From assembly GCF_009663145.1 (NCBI RefSeq), contig NZ_VKHR01000006.1:316-55855 (forward strand): a stretch of 55,540 bases of DNA. Reading direction: 5' to 3'. The position numbers and the translations under genes were made by a program. The notes under the pieces are model-generated. The model saw nothing but the letters and a program-made list of their open reading frames with translations. It did not search any database and had not been told where the DNA came from. Source of the DNA: Shewanella sp. TC10. GTDB taxonomy: Bacteria > Pseudomonadota > Gammaproteobacteria > Enterobacterales > Shewanellaceae. Of the stretch, positions 16,540 through 25,328 are shown piece by piece (position 1 is the first letter of the stretch; the number at the start of each line of letters is the position of its first letter).

Positions 16540-18489
16540 TTAGCAATGGGCATTCACGACACTGAGAGTTGCCCGTTGTTTTGTTGGAGTCGCTGCAGAT
16601 GAATCATATCGCTTAACTTGGTTACGGCCCGCTTTTTTAGCTTTATACATAGCGATATCTGCATGTTTATAAGCTAGCGTGGCATCATCTTGAACTCTAG
16701 AAATACCAGCGCTGACGGTAAATGGCATTAATGTGCTGGAATCGATATTATTTTTTATTCGACTTAATACGGCTTCAGCTTGGTCAAGAGAAGTATGCGG
16801 CATCAAAATAGCGAACTCTTCACCACCAATACGCGCGATGATATCTGTTTCACGGCATTGAGATGAAAGAAAGTCAGCTAAGTTTTTCAATGCATTGTCA
16901 CCCACATCATGACCAAAGTTATCATTAATTTTTTTGAAGTAATCTATATCGATTATTCCTAAGCAGGCATGATAGTTAGGATAGCGTTTGGTATATACAC
17001 TCAGATTATTTAATTCATAGTCAAATTTTCTGCGATTCCATACGTTAGTTAATGGATCTGATTCACTTTGGTTTCTGAGTGTTTCCTCTAACTGTTTACG
17101 CTGAGTAATATCAGTAAAGGTGATCACATACTTTTTTATGGCGCCCAGGTTATTTCTTAATACCTGAATTCGAGCCATAAGTGCATATGGATTGTCTTGT
17201 TTATCCTGCCCAATGACCTCGCCTTGCCAATTACCTTGGCGTAAATGGTGTCTAATTGTGGTCATTTCAGCTTGGGTAAATTGGATATTAAGTTTATCCA
17301 ATGACTCACCGATTAATTCATGCTGAGTAAAGCCAGAAACTCGTGCGAATTCTTTATTTGTTTTGATTAATTTAAAGTGTTGATCAGTGATAATGACACC
17401 AGCGACACCATTAAATGCAGCGCCCATAATTTGTTGGTTCATCTCACTATTTTCATGACTGTTGAACAGTTTGAAAATATAGCCACATACTCCTAAAAGG
17501 AGTAATAACAATAAGCTAGCAATAGTGAGTAAATTATTTTTTTGCTCAGTAACAAAAGCTGAACTTGTTGGTGTGGTGATAAGAATGTACTTACCAAGAG
17601 GAGCATAAACATCACTCAATCCAAGCTCTGTGTATGAGTAAGTCGTGTCCTCTGTAGTTAGCCGGCCATAATCTGTTGATAATATTTGCTGCCATAAAGC
17701 TGAAAAGCTATTGGTAATGCTTTGCTGTTCTGAAGTTGTAAAAAAATGGCCTAACTCTTCAGATGGATTGTCACTAGCGAGAATGTTGCCATTTTCATCT
17801 ATGATCCGAGTGATAAAGCTATCACTTTGCATTGCTTCAATAGCCTTAAGTACATTGCTGACACTGAGGTTAACCACAATATAGCCTTGACGTTGATGCT
17901 GATTATAAACAGGCGTCATGATCCTTAAGCTGGTTTTAATCGGTTTAGTTAACTGACCGTTTTCGATTTCTACATCTACTGGCCAAGTTCCTATTTCACC
18001 TTGCTTAAGTTGCTGTGCATACAAAAAATATGGGCGTTTAGATTTGTTTTCTAATTCAGATGAAGGTACTCGCTCTATGTTGTTTTGTTTGTTATTGACT
18101 CTGATGAGTTCAATGCCAGCGTTATCTATATAGCGAACTTGAGAGTAGACATTTTCATTCTTCACAATGAAATAAAACATGTTTTCTAATGCGGTTCGGT
18201 TTCTCAAACTGGCTGTTTGGGTAAATAGATCCACTTGGGGACTAGTGGAGATCTTTTTTATCATGTCATCCACTTCTTCAATCACACTCGATAAACGCTC
18301 TGAAGCAAATGCCAAGCGCTGAGCGTGACTATCATTAATGCGAGTGAGCTGATCATTTTCAATCCGTTGGTATTGGTTAAAAACGTATAAACATAAGCTG
18401 ATACCAAAGATCAGAATGATGCTAAAAATAAGTTTGAATACTCGAATACTCTTATTTCGCATGGCGTTATGCATAGGTTTATCACTCAC
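16540..18489 (-). CDS. Membrane diguanylate cyclase with Cache-like and PAS domains
   Basis: The 649-residue protein has transmembrane helix 1 (about 19-38), a large periplasmic region (about 40-310) with dCache-like features (YSQVRYIDNAGIELIRVN and GYIVVNLSVSNVL), helix 2 (about 313-333), a PAS domain (about 345-460, FNGVAGVIITDQHFKLIKTN) and GGDEF. The active site is GGEEF at 555-559, and the inhibitory site is RETD, an intact RxxD. It should make cyclic-di-GMP in response to a periplasmic cue and be limited by product. The assigned start is GTG at 18489 without a clear ribosome site. ATG codons at residues 6 and 10 are alternatives. Confidence 0.87.
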   Translation of the reverse strand: MSDKPMHNAMRNKSIRVFKLIFSIILIFGISLCLYVFNQYQRIENDQLTRINDSHAQRLAFASERLSSVIEEVDDMIKKISTSPQVDLFTQTASLRNRTALENMFYFIVKNENVYSQVRYIDNAGIELIRVNNKQNNIERVPSSELENKSKRPYFLYAQQLKQGEIGTWPVDVEIENGQLTKPIKTSLRIMTPVYNQHQRQGYIVVNLSVSNVLKAIEAMQSDSFITRIIDENGNILASDNPSEELGHFFTTSEQQSITNSFSALWQQILSTDYGRLTTEDTTYSYTELGLSDVYAPLGKYILITTPTSSAFVTEQKNNLLTIASLLLLLLLGVCGYIFKLFNSHENSEMNQQIMGAAFNGVAGVIITDQHFKLIKTNKEFARVSGFTQHELIGESLDKLNIQFTQAEMTTIRHHLRQGNWQGEVIGQDKQDNPYALMARIQVLRNNLGAIKKYVITFTDITQRKQLEETLRNQSESDPLTNVWNRRKFDYELNNLSVYTKRYPNYHACLGIIDIDYFKKINDNFGHDVGDNALKNLADFLSSQCRETDIIARIGGEEFAILMPHTSLDQAEAVLSRIKNNIDSSTLMPFTVSAGISRVQDDATLAYKHADIAMYKAKKAGRNQVKRYDSSAATPTKQRATLSVVNAHC

Positions 18490-18958
18490 TTCACAGGCTT
18501 GAGATTAATGTTGTCAATCTCTTCTGCGGCTACTGTAAATGGGATACCAAAGTGATAGTTACCTTTATGTGCCAATAGGCCATAATTTGACGAATGTAGC
18601 CGTTACTCAATTTGACGTGATGATTGCTGAACGTTTTAAACAAACAGATCAATTTTAATGATTGAAAAAGTTAGTTAAGGTAATGTTTTTAAATACTTAA
18701 TCTTATACTTTAAAATTGAAATTAAAGTATGAAAACTATTGCACAAGTTAACATCGCTGGTTAATCTAATCACAGAAACATATTGTGAGTCGATGAGTGA
18801 AGGATTGCTATCGAGTAAGTGAAAAGGAGCTTTCGAGTTTTTCCTATTTCTTCCTTTCGTTGCATAACTTTGTCATAAATACTTTTTAATATGCCTTCAA
18901 TAACAATTGGTTATTAATATTATTCATACCTAGGAAATTAGGTTGTTAAGGATTTTAA
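18490..18958. other. AT-rich intergenic region, nothing recognised
   Basis: About 470 bases between divergent genes. It is AT-rich and must hold both promoters. I see no gene, repeat or RNA family. Confidence 0.4.
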
Positions 18959-19309
18959 ATGAGCGAAGAAACAAGTTTGCAAGTAGAAGATATTAGCCAA
19001 GATTCAAAAAATTTGGCGTTATTGTGCTGGATAGGCACCATCTTTTTTGGTTTTATTCCTGGGTTAGTTTTATATCTGGTTAAAACTGATGATGAGTTTG
19101 TCCGTGAACAAGCAAAAGAGTCATTAAACTTATCTATTACAGTCATTATTGGTTACTTCATTTCAAGCCTGCTATTTATCATTGTCATTGGTATGTTAAC
19201 TATGTTTGCTGTAGGTATTTTTAATCTAGTATTTTGTATTTTAGGTGCAATTGCAGCCTCTAAAGGTGACAGCATCAAAGTGCCTTATATTTTACGTTTA
19301 GTTAAGTAA
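18959..19309 (+). CDS. DUF4870 family small membrane protein
   Basis: A 116-residue protein with a charged N-terminal tail and three hydrophobic segments: LLCWIGTIFFGFIPGLVLYL, ITVIIGYFISSLLFIIVIGM and AVGIFNLVFCILGAI. The sequence FVREQAKESLNLSIT between the first and second helix is the conserved core of DUF4870. The function of the family is not known. AAGGAT stands before the ATG. The next gene on the strand, a Bax-inhibitor-1-like protein, is separated by 85 bases that include a hairpin. Confidence 0.83.
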   Translation: MSEETSLQVEDISQDSKNLALLCWIGTIFFGFIPGLVLYLVKTDDEFVREQAKESLNLSITVIIGYFISSLLFIIVIGMLTMFAVGIFNLVFCILGAIAASKGDSIKVPYILRLVK

Positions 19310-19336
19310 GTCAGAGTAAATTCATAGTGCTTGAAC

Positions 19337-19366
19337 ATCAGCATGATGCAGTTATGCCATGCTGAT
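19337..19366 (+). terminator. Hairpin between two membrane-protein genes
   Basis: ATCAGCATG and CATGCTGAT form a perfect 9-bp stem, extended by an inner TGCA/TGC pairing around GTTA. No T-run follows, so it may stabilise or attenuate the transcript rather than end it. Confidence 0.45.
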
Positions 19367-19394
19367 TAAGCGCCACACTTAAAAGGAGTATTAA

Positions 19395-20051
19395 GTGGAA
19401 ACAAATGTTTTTGACCGTCGGCATACCACGGATAATATTATCAGTGGGCCGCTGTATAATTTGGTCATAGGTTTAACCCTTTGTTGGGGTTTTGGCGTTA
19501 ATTGGTGGATGGTGACTAACATCTCTCCTGAGGCCATTGCGTCAGTCAACTCATGGGTGTTCTTTATTGGTTACTTTGCCTCATGTTTTTTAGGTATTTA
19601 CTTATTCTCATCCTCCGACAAACCTATTGTCAGTTTTATTGGTTATAACTTTGTTGTGGTGCCATTTGGTTTCATTATTAACTTAGTGGTGAGCCAATAT
19701 GATGCGGCATTAGTGTCTGAAGCCATTAGAATTACAGGTTTAGTTACTATTGGAATGATGTGCCTTGGTACTTTATTTCCTGCCTTTTTTAGTAAAATTG
19801 CTGGCGCACTGACGATTGCATTATTGTTGGTGATTGTCGTTGAGTTGATTGAAATTTATGTATTTGGGATTCATCACGGTATTTTAGATTGGATTGTGGT
19901 GCTGATTTTTTGTGGCTACATAGGCTACGACTGGGGTCGCGCGAACCAAATTCCTAAAACCGTTGATAATGCGATAGATAGCGCCGCTGCGTTGTACATG
20001 GATATCATTAATTTGTTCCTAAGAATTTTACGTATTCTAGGGCGCAAGTAG
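19395..20051 (+). CDS. Bax inhibitor-1 family membrane protein
   Basis: A 218-residue, seven-helix membrane protein. The C-terminal signature FCGYIGYDWGRANQIP followed by AALYMDIINLFLRIL is that of the BI-1/YccA family, with the acidic residue of the YDWG motif as expected. Bacterial members are inner-membrane proteins, some acting as pH-gated calcium leak channels and others interacting with FtsH. The role here is not known. The start is GTG at 19395 with AAGGAG 6 bases upstream. A strong terminator follows. Confidence 0.82.
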   Translation: METNVFDRRHTTDNIISGPLYNLVIGLTLCWGFGVNWWMVTNISPEAIASVNSWVFFIGYFASCFLGIYLFSSSDKPIVSFIGYNFVVVPFGFIINLVVSQYDAALVSEAIRITGLVTIGMMCLGTLFPAFFSKIAGALTIALLLVIVVELIEIYVFGIHHGILDWIVVLIFCGYIGYDWGRANQIPKTVDNAIDSAAALYMDIINLFLRILRILGRK

Positions 20052-20077
20052 CAAGTAATAGCATTTCGGCATAAACG

Positions 20078-20101
20078 AAAGAGCCGTAAGGCTCTTTTTT
20101 G
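20078..20101 (+). terminator. Rho-independent terminator
   Basis: AAAGAGCC-gtaa-GGCTCTTT followed by T residues, 26 bases after the BI-1-like stop. It lies directly before the GNAT gene's leader. Confidence 0.9.
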
Positions 20102-20128
20102 TTTTATAGCACACCAAAGGAGTTGTCA

Positions 20129-20641
20129 GTGCAATTAGTGAAGCCTTGTTTGCAGTATCGTCAAAGCTATTTGCAGTACATTGCAGAGTTGGAAGATGAA
20201 GAGCGTTATCCGTTTCCGCTTGATTTCGACTGTGATGATTTTGAAGCCATGCTACAAAAAAATCAGGACTTTGCTGACGGGGTTAATCTGCCTCAAGGTT
20301 ATGTGGCAAGCGAAACCTATTGGTTGGTTAACGCTGGTGAGTTATTGGGAGTGGCAAATCTAAGGTTAAGTTTGAATGAGACTATTCGTCATTGCGGCGG
20401 TCATGTTGGCTTAGGTATTCGTCCAAGCTTTAGAGGAGAAGGCTTAGGGATAGAACTCTTGGGTCAAACTATTGCTGTGGCGAAACTTAAGGGCATGAAG
20501 GAGCTGCACATTCATTGCTACAAAGCTAATTTGGCCTCAGCCAAAATGATTATCGCTAATGGCGGTATATTGCACTCTGAAATTGAGCTAGAAGACGATA
20601 ACGCTGCGGCAATAATACAGCGCTATCGTGTACTAATATAA
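20129..20641 (+). CDS. GNAT family N-acetyltransferase
   Basis: A 170-residue GNAT protein. The acetyl-CoA pyrophosphate loop is in VGLGIRPSFRGEGLGIELLGQ, a Q/R-x-x-G-x-G/A-like pattern. The following ELHIHCYKANLASAKMIIANGG matches motif B with the N-x-x-S-x-x-x motif. The acceptor substrate is unknown. I chose GTG 20129 because AAAGGAG stands 6 bases before it, and starting earlier would run into the terminator stem. The stop codon is inside a 17-bp tandem duplication. Confidence 0.82.
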   Translation: MQLVKPCLQYRQSYLQYIAELEDEERYPFPLDFDCDDFEAMLQKNQDFADGVNLPQGYVASETYWLVNAGELLGVANLRLSLNETIRHCGGHVGLGIRPSFRGEGLGIELLGQTIAVAKLKGMKELHIHCYKANLASAKMIIANGGILHSEIELEDDNAAAIIQRYRVLI

Positions 20642-20658
20642 ATCGTGTACTAATATAA
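20625..20658. repeat. Perfect 17-bp tandem duplication across a stop codon
   Basis: ATCGTGTACTAATATAA occurs twice without a gap (20625-20641, 20642-20658). The first copy contains the last codons and TAA of the GNAT gene. Confidence 0.9.
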
Positions 20659-20668
20659 ATAGCCTAGG

Positions 20669-21208
20669 TTAACTGATGAGTTGAGTCACAACCTCAGAGA
20701 GCTGCGCAGCAAGCTCAGTGTTAGTTAACTCACCCGTTTCCGCATCAAAGTTCTGATAAAAGCTTGGCACTGACATTGAGCCTTTCACGTCAGCGGCAAA
20801 ATAAGGTGCTGAACCTGTTGCTGCAGCTAAAACACTGCCAGCGCCACCAGGTCCTGGAGAAGTGGCTAGTAGTAACGTTGGCTTACCTTGGAATACTTTT
20901 TGGTCGATACGCGATGTCCAATCAAACAAGTTTTTATATGCCGCAGTGTAAGAACCATTATGTTCGGCAAATGAAATCACGATAGCATCAGCGCTGCCAA
21001 TCTTTTCAAAAAATGCTTTGGCCAACTCAGGCTGACCGAGTTCTTTTTCACGATCTTCACTGAATAACGGGATTTCGTAGTCATTAATATCTAATAGTTC
21101 AACGTCTGCGTTTTCAACTAACTTGGCTGCCTGATGAGCGGCATAGTTCGCCAGCTTTTTGTTGATTGATTGACGACTGCTGCTCGCTGCGAATGCTAAA
21201 ATTTTCAT
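20669..21208 (-). CDS. NADPH-dependent FMN reductase family protein
   Basis: A 179-residue flavodoxin-like protein. The FMN phosphate loop is AASSSRQSINKKLA (residues 7-20), DINDYEIPLFSED follows, and SFAEHNGSYTAAYKNLFDW (about 79-97) and LLATSPGPGGAG are the family's flavin-contact motifs. Such enzymes transfer electrons from NAD(P)H via FMN to quinones, chromate or azo compounds, and the physiological acceptor is not evident. The VOC gene lies upstream on the same strand, 62 bases away, so the two are probably an operon, possibly controlled by the divergent LysR regulator. Confidence 0.85.
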   Translation of the reverse strand: MKILAFAASSSRQSINKKLANYAAHQAAKLVENADVELLDINDYEIPLFSEDREKELGQPELAKAFFEKIGSADAIVISFAEHNGSYTAAYKNLFDWTSRIDQKVFQGKPTLLLATSPGPGGAGSVLAAATGSAPYFAADVKGSMSVPSFYQNFDAETGELTNTELAAQLSEVVTQLIS

Positions 21209-21270
21209 GTTATTGCCTTAGGCTTTTAAAGCCAATTTAAGATTTGTTTTAGGTAAGAAGTAAACCAAGC

Positions 21271-21675
21271 TTAAAGATGATTTAATCCTTTATATTCAAT
21301 AAATTCAACCACATTTCTGTCAGGGTCTCTGATAAAAAATGAGCTGCCAGTGACATGAGTCATGGGCTCGCCACTCAGTGGAATATTTAAATCTGCTAGT
21401 GCTTTCATTACTGCATTTGCATCGGTGACTTCCAAAGCGATATGGGTGTAGCCTGTGTGTTTGGTGGGTATGTCCATCAACACATTAGTATCGGCATCAG
21501 CGGCATTCAGAATGAAGTTGATATTAACCCCACATGGGTGCTCGACAATGGCGACGGGCTCAGGCCCCATTGGCCCTGCTATGTATTTGAAACCAAGTAG
21601 GGCATAAAAGGCTTTTGATACTTCAAAATCTTTCACACGTAGTCCGTAATGATTGATGCGAGTGATGTGTTCCAT
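21271..21675 (-). CDS. VOC (glyoxalase/bleomycin resistance) family protein
   Basis: A 134-residue, two-module betaalphabetabetabeta protein. Putative metal ligands are H9 in RINHYGLRVKDF, H96 in TGYTHIALEV, and E123 or E126 in DRNVVEFIEYKG. This metal-site layout fits a lyase, isomerase or dioxygenase of the VOC superfamily, but the substrate cannot be told. It is first in a probable operon with the FMN reductase gene and divergent from a LysR regulator (239 bases apart). That arrangement suggests a small detoxification or catabolic unit. Confidence 0.82.
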   Translation of the reverse strand: MEHITRINHYGLRVKDFEVSKAFYALLGFKYIAGPMGPEPVAIVEHPCGVNINFILNAADADTNVLMDIPTKHTGYTHIALEVTDANAVMKALADLNIPLSGEPMTHVTGSSFFIRDPDRNVVEFIEYKGLNHL

Positions 21676-21914
21676 GCTCTCTCCTGACGATTCAATGGGG
21701 TAGATTATTGCTAATCGATACAGCTACTTTACTGAATAACACTAAGCCGATTAAGGGGCTAAAAGGCAAATTATTCTTTCCATATGACTCGTAATTGGTG
21801 ATTTTTTGTATTATTGAGGCTTTTATGGAATAGATAAGCTAGGTACAGTAGAGAGTGAATGATTTATTTTGATCTGAGTGACTATCAATTTTGGCTCAAC
21901 AACAGGGAAGGGGT

Positions 21915-22817
21915 ATGAAGTTGGATACTAAGCTGTTTGATGGTGTGGTTATTTTTACACAAGTGATTGAGTTAGGGAGTTTTTCTGAAGCAGCAGAAAA
22001 AACAGGTCACTCCACTTCTTATATTAGTAAAGCGATCACTAAGTTAGAGCAACGTTTAAAAACTCGCTTATTACATCGCACTACACGCTCACTGAGTTTA
22101 ACTCCTGAAGGTAAGCTGTTTCATCAGCAATGCGTGCAAATGGTGATGGATGCTGAGCAGGCTGTAGTGATGCTTGATAGTAGTCAACAAACGCCAACAG
22201 GTACCCTTAAAATAAGTTGCCCAGTGACATTTGGCCTGCAATATTTACAGCCCATTTTGTCTTTGTACATGCGTCTATATCCTCAAATTAAACTGGATAT
22301 CGACTTCAGTGATCGTCATGTGGACTTAGTTCAAGATGGCTATGATTTAGCGATTAGAGCGACGCAACAACTTGATGACTCCAGTTTAATCTGTAAACGC
22401 ATTAGTCAGTTTCATGCTTATACCATTGCAACACCTGCTTATTTAGCTAAACACGGCACGCCGCTGACTCCTGAAGACTTAATCACTCATCAGTGCATTT
22501 GCTATAGCAATATGAAACAGCCTAACCGCTGGGTGTTTGAACATCCTCAAAAGGACACGATGACCATAGATGTACCACAGGTGATTGCTTGTAATAATGC
22601 CGATATGGAATTGGCCATGGTGCTAGATGGTCATGGTATTTCAAGGTTGCCGTCGTTTTATTTAACCAAGGCATTAGCTGAAAATAAGTTAACTGTGTTG
22701 TTTCAGGACTATCATCAGCCAGAAGTGGATATTTATGCGATTTACCCAAGCCGCAAGCATTTAACCCCAAAAGTTAGAAGTTTTATTGACTTGCTGGTGG
22801 AGCATATGCCGGCTTAA
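21915..22817 (+). CDS. LysR family transcriptional regulator
   Basis: The N-terminal winged helix (about residues 5-62) has FTQVIELGSFSEAAEKTGHS, then SYISKAITKLEQRLKTRL and HRTTRSLSLTPEG, as in LysR proteins of the CrgA/AaeR type. An effector-binding domain (about 90-295) follows. I chose the ATG at 21915 for its upstream GGAAGGGG, although a TTG at 21891 is in frame. It faces away from the VOC-FMN reductase pair and is the likely regulator of it. The effector is unknown. The gene ends 33 bases before the hairpin-rich repeat R1. Confidence 0.87.
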   Translation: MKLDTKLFDGVVIFTQVIELGSFSEAAEKTGHSTSYISKAITKLEQRLKTRLLHRTTRSLSLTPEGKLFHQQCVQMVMDAEQAVVMLDSSQQTPTGTLKISCPVTFGLQYLQPILSLYMRLYPQIKLDIDFSDRHVDLVQDGYDLAIRATQQLDDSSLICKRISQFHAYTIATPAYLAKHGTPLTPEDLITHQCICYSNMKQPNRWVFEHPQKDTMTIDVPQVIACNNADMELAMVLDGHGISRLPSFYLTKALAENKLTVLFQDYHQPEVDIYAIYPSRKHLTPKVRSFIDLLVEHMPA

Positions 22818-22849
22818 AGCAGACGTGCCTAAGCTACCTCAAGATGTAC

Positions 22850-23432
22850 GGTTCTGCCCTAAAACTTGTTTCAAATTCTGAAAGTATCATTTGAAAAAAA
22901 TCAACGTCGTGGCGCTTCGCCCACACCAGACCAAAAGGGTACCAACAGCAATACCCTCTTGGAACACCTTGCTGCCCCAACGAAAAATGCTGAAAAGCGC
23001 ATGTTTTCAACGGGGATTGATCCAGCTTTAGACTTCGTTTGATTACTGCTTCGGCCTTATTCGAAAATGCTAACGCTTCCGATGGTGCATCCCTGCACCG
23101 CGAAAGCTAGCCTGACGTCCTGTCAGGCTCACGCTATTTTCTCTGCGTCCTCAATTCAAATTGTGCCTTTTAGATTTGTATCTTTTTTATTTTTAAGTTA
23201 ACGCGAATAAAGTTAAATCGAAGAAATGAAAATTCCGGTGTAAGCGCGGCTGTGACCGTCCATGACATGGACGTCATGGCCGAGCATTCAGGGATGAACT
23301 TGTAGCGTGTCACAGTTGTATCTGCACATAAGCCTGCGGCAGGCAATGGGTTAGATTGAAATAATGGTCTTGAGTAATTTAGCCAATATAGATGAAGTAC
23401 AAAACATAAACGGGTAACTCGTTTATGCCCCA
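22850..23432 (+). repeat. Hairpin-rich mosaic repeat R1 (left flank of the nuclease cargo)
   Basis: About 580 bp of non-coding DNA that aligns with R2 (25329-25945) in the same orientation and R3 (46846-47363) in inverse orientation. It contains at least seven stem-loops. Those at 22869-22896, 22937-22956, 23094-23109, 23109-23129, 23250-23315 with 23260-23279 nested, and 23405-23427 have perfect or near-perfect stems. Several stems differ in sequence from the same stem of R2 but remain paired, and the loops are similar. The reading frame inside on the minus strand (23170-23433) is probably not a gene, because it follows the hairpins. Confidence 0.85.
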
Positions 23433-23538
23433 TTCCGTGCTAACACCGATCGTTTATATCAAAACATTACGAGTTATTTGACTTAGTTTTCATAATGAAA
23501 CTATAGTGCAGATGTCGAATAGTAGTTGGGAGATAATC

Positions 23539-23976
23539 GTGAAAAATATCGATATGTTCAATCTGACGGTCTCCGAGATATTAGGTCAGTGCTATAAAAA
23601 TTTTCCTAATGAAACGGACTTTGACTATAGACAGATTGCTCATCAAGTATCCCTATACTATGACAAATCGGACTATCAAGAAAATTTCGTCATTCTTGAG
23701 GGTATCTGCCGAGATACCATGAGTTGGCTGTATCAGGCTGACTATCTCTGGACTAGGTTTCCTGTTCACTCTGAACGTGCCACCATGAATGCTACTGGGA
23801 TCAGGCTGTCTCCTAAAGGCCTTGAAGCATTAAGTTCGATGCCTGATTCTTTGACACAGAAGAAGCCTGTTGGAGATATCTTGCAAGGAGGAGTAAAAGA
23901 GACGGGGAAGATGGCAGCATTAGAGGCGGTTAAATTCATTCTCAGTGAAGGTGTAAAAATATACAGCCAACCTTAA
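23539..23976 (+). CDS. Cargo protein 1, unknown function, possible winged helix
   Basis: I do not recognise this 145-residue protein. I chose GTG 23539 because GGGAG stands 6 bases upstream; GTG 23506 and ATG 23512 are in frame but lack such a site. The first half is helical and charged. The central part (TMSWLYQADYLWTRFP, then ATGIRLSPKGLEALSSMPDSL) resembles the recognition helix and wing of a winged-helix domain. The end (about 110-145) is a glycine/alanine-rich helix, GGVKETGKMAALEAVKFILS. It stands 57 bases before the nuclease-domain gene and is co-directional with it, both bracketed by the R1 and R2 repeats. It may be a regulator or partner of the nuclease protein. Confidence 0.7.
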   Translation: MKNIDMFNLTVSEILGQCYKNFPNETDFDYRQIAHQVSLYYDKSDYQENFVILEGICRDTMSWLYQADYLWTRFPVHSERATMNATGIRLSPKGLEALSSMPDSLTQKKPVGDILQGGVKETGKMAALEAVKFILSEGVKIYSQP

Positions 23977-24033
23977 CTTCTACTGACTTCGGTTAGCTTC
24001 TATATCCAGAAACGTACCTGTACGATCTTAGCT

Positions 24034-25248
24034 ATGGAGCAGTTCGTGATAAACATAACGTTAAGCCAGCAAAGTCTCGAAAATGAAATAGCTAATAGTT
24101 TAGAGAAAAAAACATATGCTTCATTTACCGACTGCTTACTGTACTCGTTTAAAAAGTGCCTTTCTAATCAAGTGAGTGGTGATGATAGGGTTCTCAATAA
24201 TTTGTTGATTGATGCTGAATGCTCCATTGATAATAAAACGTCACTTCTATATGGGCACTCTCTGGCTTCTACTGAAGACTTTGAACTTGATTTGAATCTA
24301 TCTATAACTATAAAAGTAAAGAGAAATTTTGAAGATGGCGTGTTCGAATATGCACCAGTTTTGAATTGCTTCGATAATCAAATTTTTGAACCAACTTTTG
24401 CAAAAAAACTAAAAAAGCAAATTAACTACACCTATTCAGATCTACGTGTTCAATTGCCTCGACTAGACGTCGGAAGTAAGCTTTCAATCAACTGCCTTTC
24501 TTTGCTAGAGGAAACATTTTCACCTGAAGGTTTGTATCTATGTGAGTATGACTTGTTTAGTTGTGCTCACAATGAAATGACGTTTGTAAACCAAAGTGAC
24601 GGTAAAAGGTATTTGTGTTCATGCACGGAAGGGTTTCATGAAGAGTTACTTTCTGACCCTAAAAAAGCTTCTAACCATGATAGTTACCACAGTGAACGAT
24701 TCATGCTTTCAGAGTTAGTAAGCTTGCCTAGATTAAAAGACATTTGTCATTTGTGCGTAATTAAAGAAAACGGTGTTGAAGAAAGCATTATTCGATATGG
24801 AGAACCTTCCCCATCGTTGCATTATTCCTATGAAGCGTTTGCTGAACGAAAGAAGCACGAATCTGGTTGGAGTTGGATTTGTGATAATCTTGAGCAAGCA
24901 CTTGGGAGACAAAAGTGGGTAAATGAGAACAAAGTTTTCCTATTCACCAAGGATTTAATGATCGAGCAACGTATCCTTCGAGAAGCTTCACCAACTTGGC
25001 TTGGTAAGCAAAGGTTTGATGTATACTTACCAGAACTACGATTAGCGATAGAGTATCAAGGAAAACAGCATACTGATTCAGTTGAATTTTTTGGTGGTCA
25101 AGGTGCTTACGAAAAGAACTTGGAACGTGATGTCCGTAAAGCTCGATTATGTAAAGAGAATGGAGTTAGTTTAATATATGTCTACCACCATGAAAAAGTC
25201 ACACCAAACCTTATGAAGCGCAAGCTTCAGAAATACCTGAAGAAATAG
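24034..25248 (+). CDS. Cargo protein 2, DUF559/Vsr-like PD-(D/E)XK nuclease-domain protein
   Basis: A 404-residue protein. The N-terminal 270 residues have no fold I recognise but include two cysteine pairs (LCSC and CHLC), which could bind zinc. The C-terminal 90 residues carry a PD-(D/E)XK-type site: RFDVYLPELRLAIEYQGKQH with D329, E340 and Q342, then ERDVRKARLCKENGVSLIYV. The latter is the D-x-x-R...G-[VW] segment of DUF559 and Vsr-like endonucleases. Nicking or cleaving DNA is therefore likely, and a defence or mobility role is inferred from its island position. No ribosome site is evident before the ATG at 24034. The C-terminal domain call is firm; the rest is uncertain. Confidence 0.75.
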   Translation: MEQFVINITLSQQSLENEIANSLEKKTYASFTDCLLYSFKKCLSNQVSGDDRVLNNLLIDAECSIDNKTSLLYGHSLASTEDFELDLNLSITIKVKRNFEDGVFEYAPVLNCFDNQIFEPTFAKKLKKQINYTYSDLRVQLPRLDVGSKLSINCLSLLEETFSPEGLYLCEYDLFSCAHNEMTFVNQSDGKRYLCSCTEGFHEELLSDPKKASNHDSYHSERFMLSELVSLPRLKDICHLCVIKENGVEESIIRYGEPSPSLHYSYEAFAERKKHESGWSWICDNLEQALGRQKWVNENKVFLFTKDLMIEQRILREASPTWLGKQRFDVYLPELRLAIEYQGKQHTDSVEFFGGQGAYEKNLERDVRKARLCKENGVSLIYVYHHEKVTPNLMKRKLQKYLKK

Positions 25249-25328
25249 TCTTGTTTAAAATAGGTGTAAAATTCGAGGTATCAAGATACTTTTTCTAATC
25301 TCAAATTAACGTTTTAGTATATTAGCAC

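Noticed and set aside
23170..23433. Minus-strand reading frame within R1, similar to one in R2 (25667-25966) and one in R3 (46846-47106)
   Set aside because: Shared peptide QSNPLPAAGLCADTT comes from conserved repeat DNA. The rest of each frame follows the hairpins and diverges with them, with no ribosome site. A non-coding role is more likely, though translation was not excluded.
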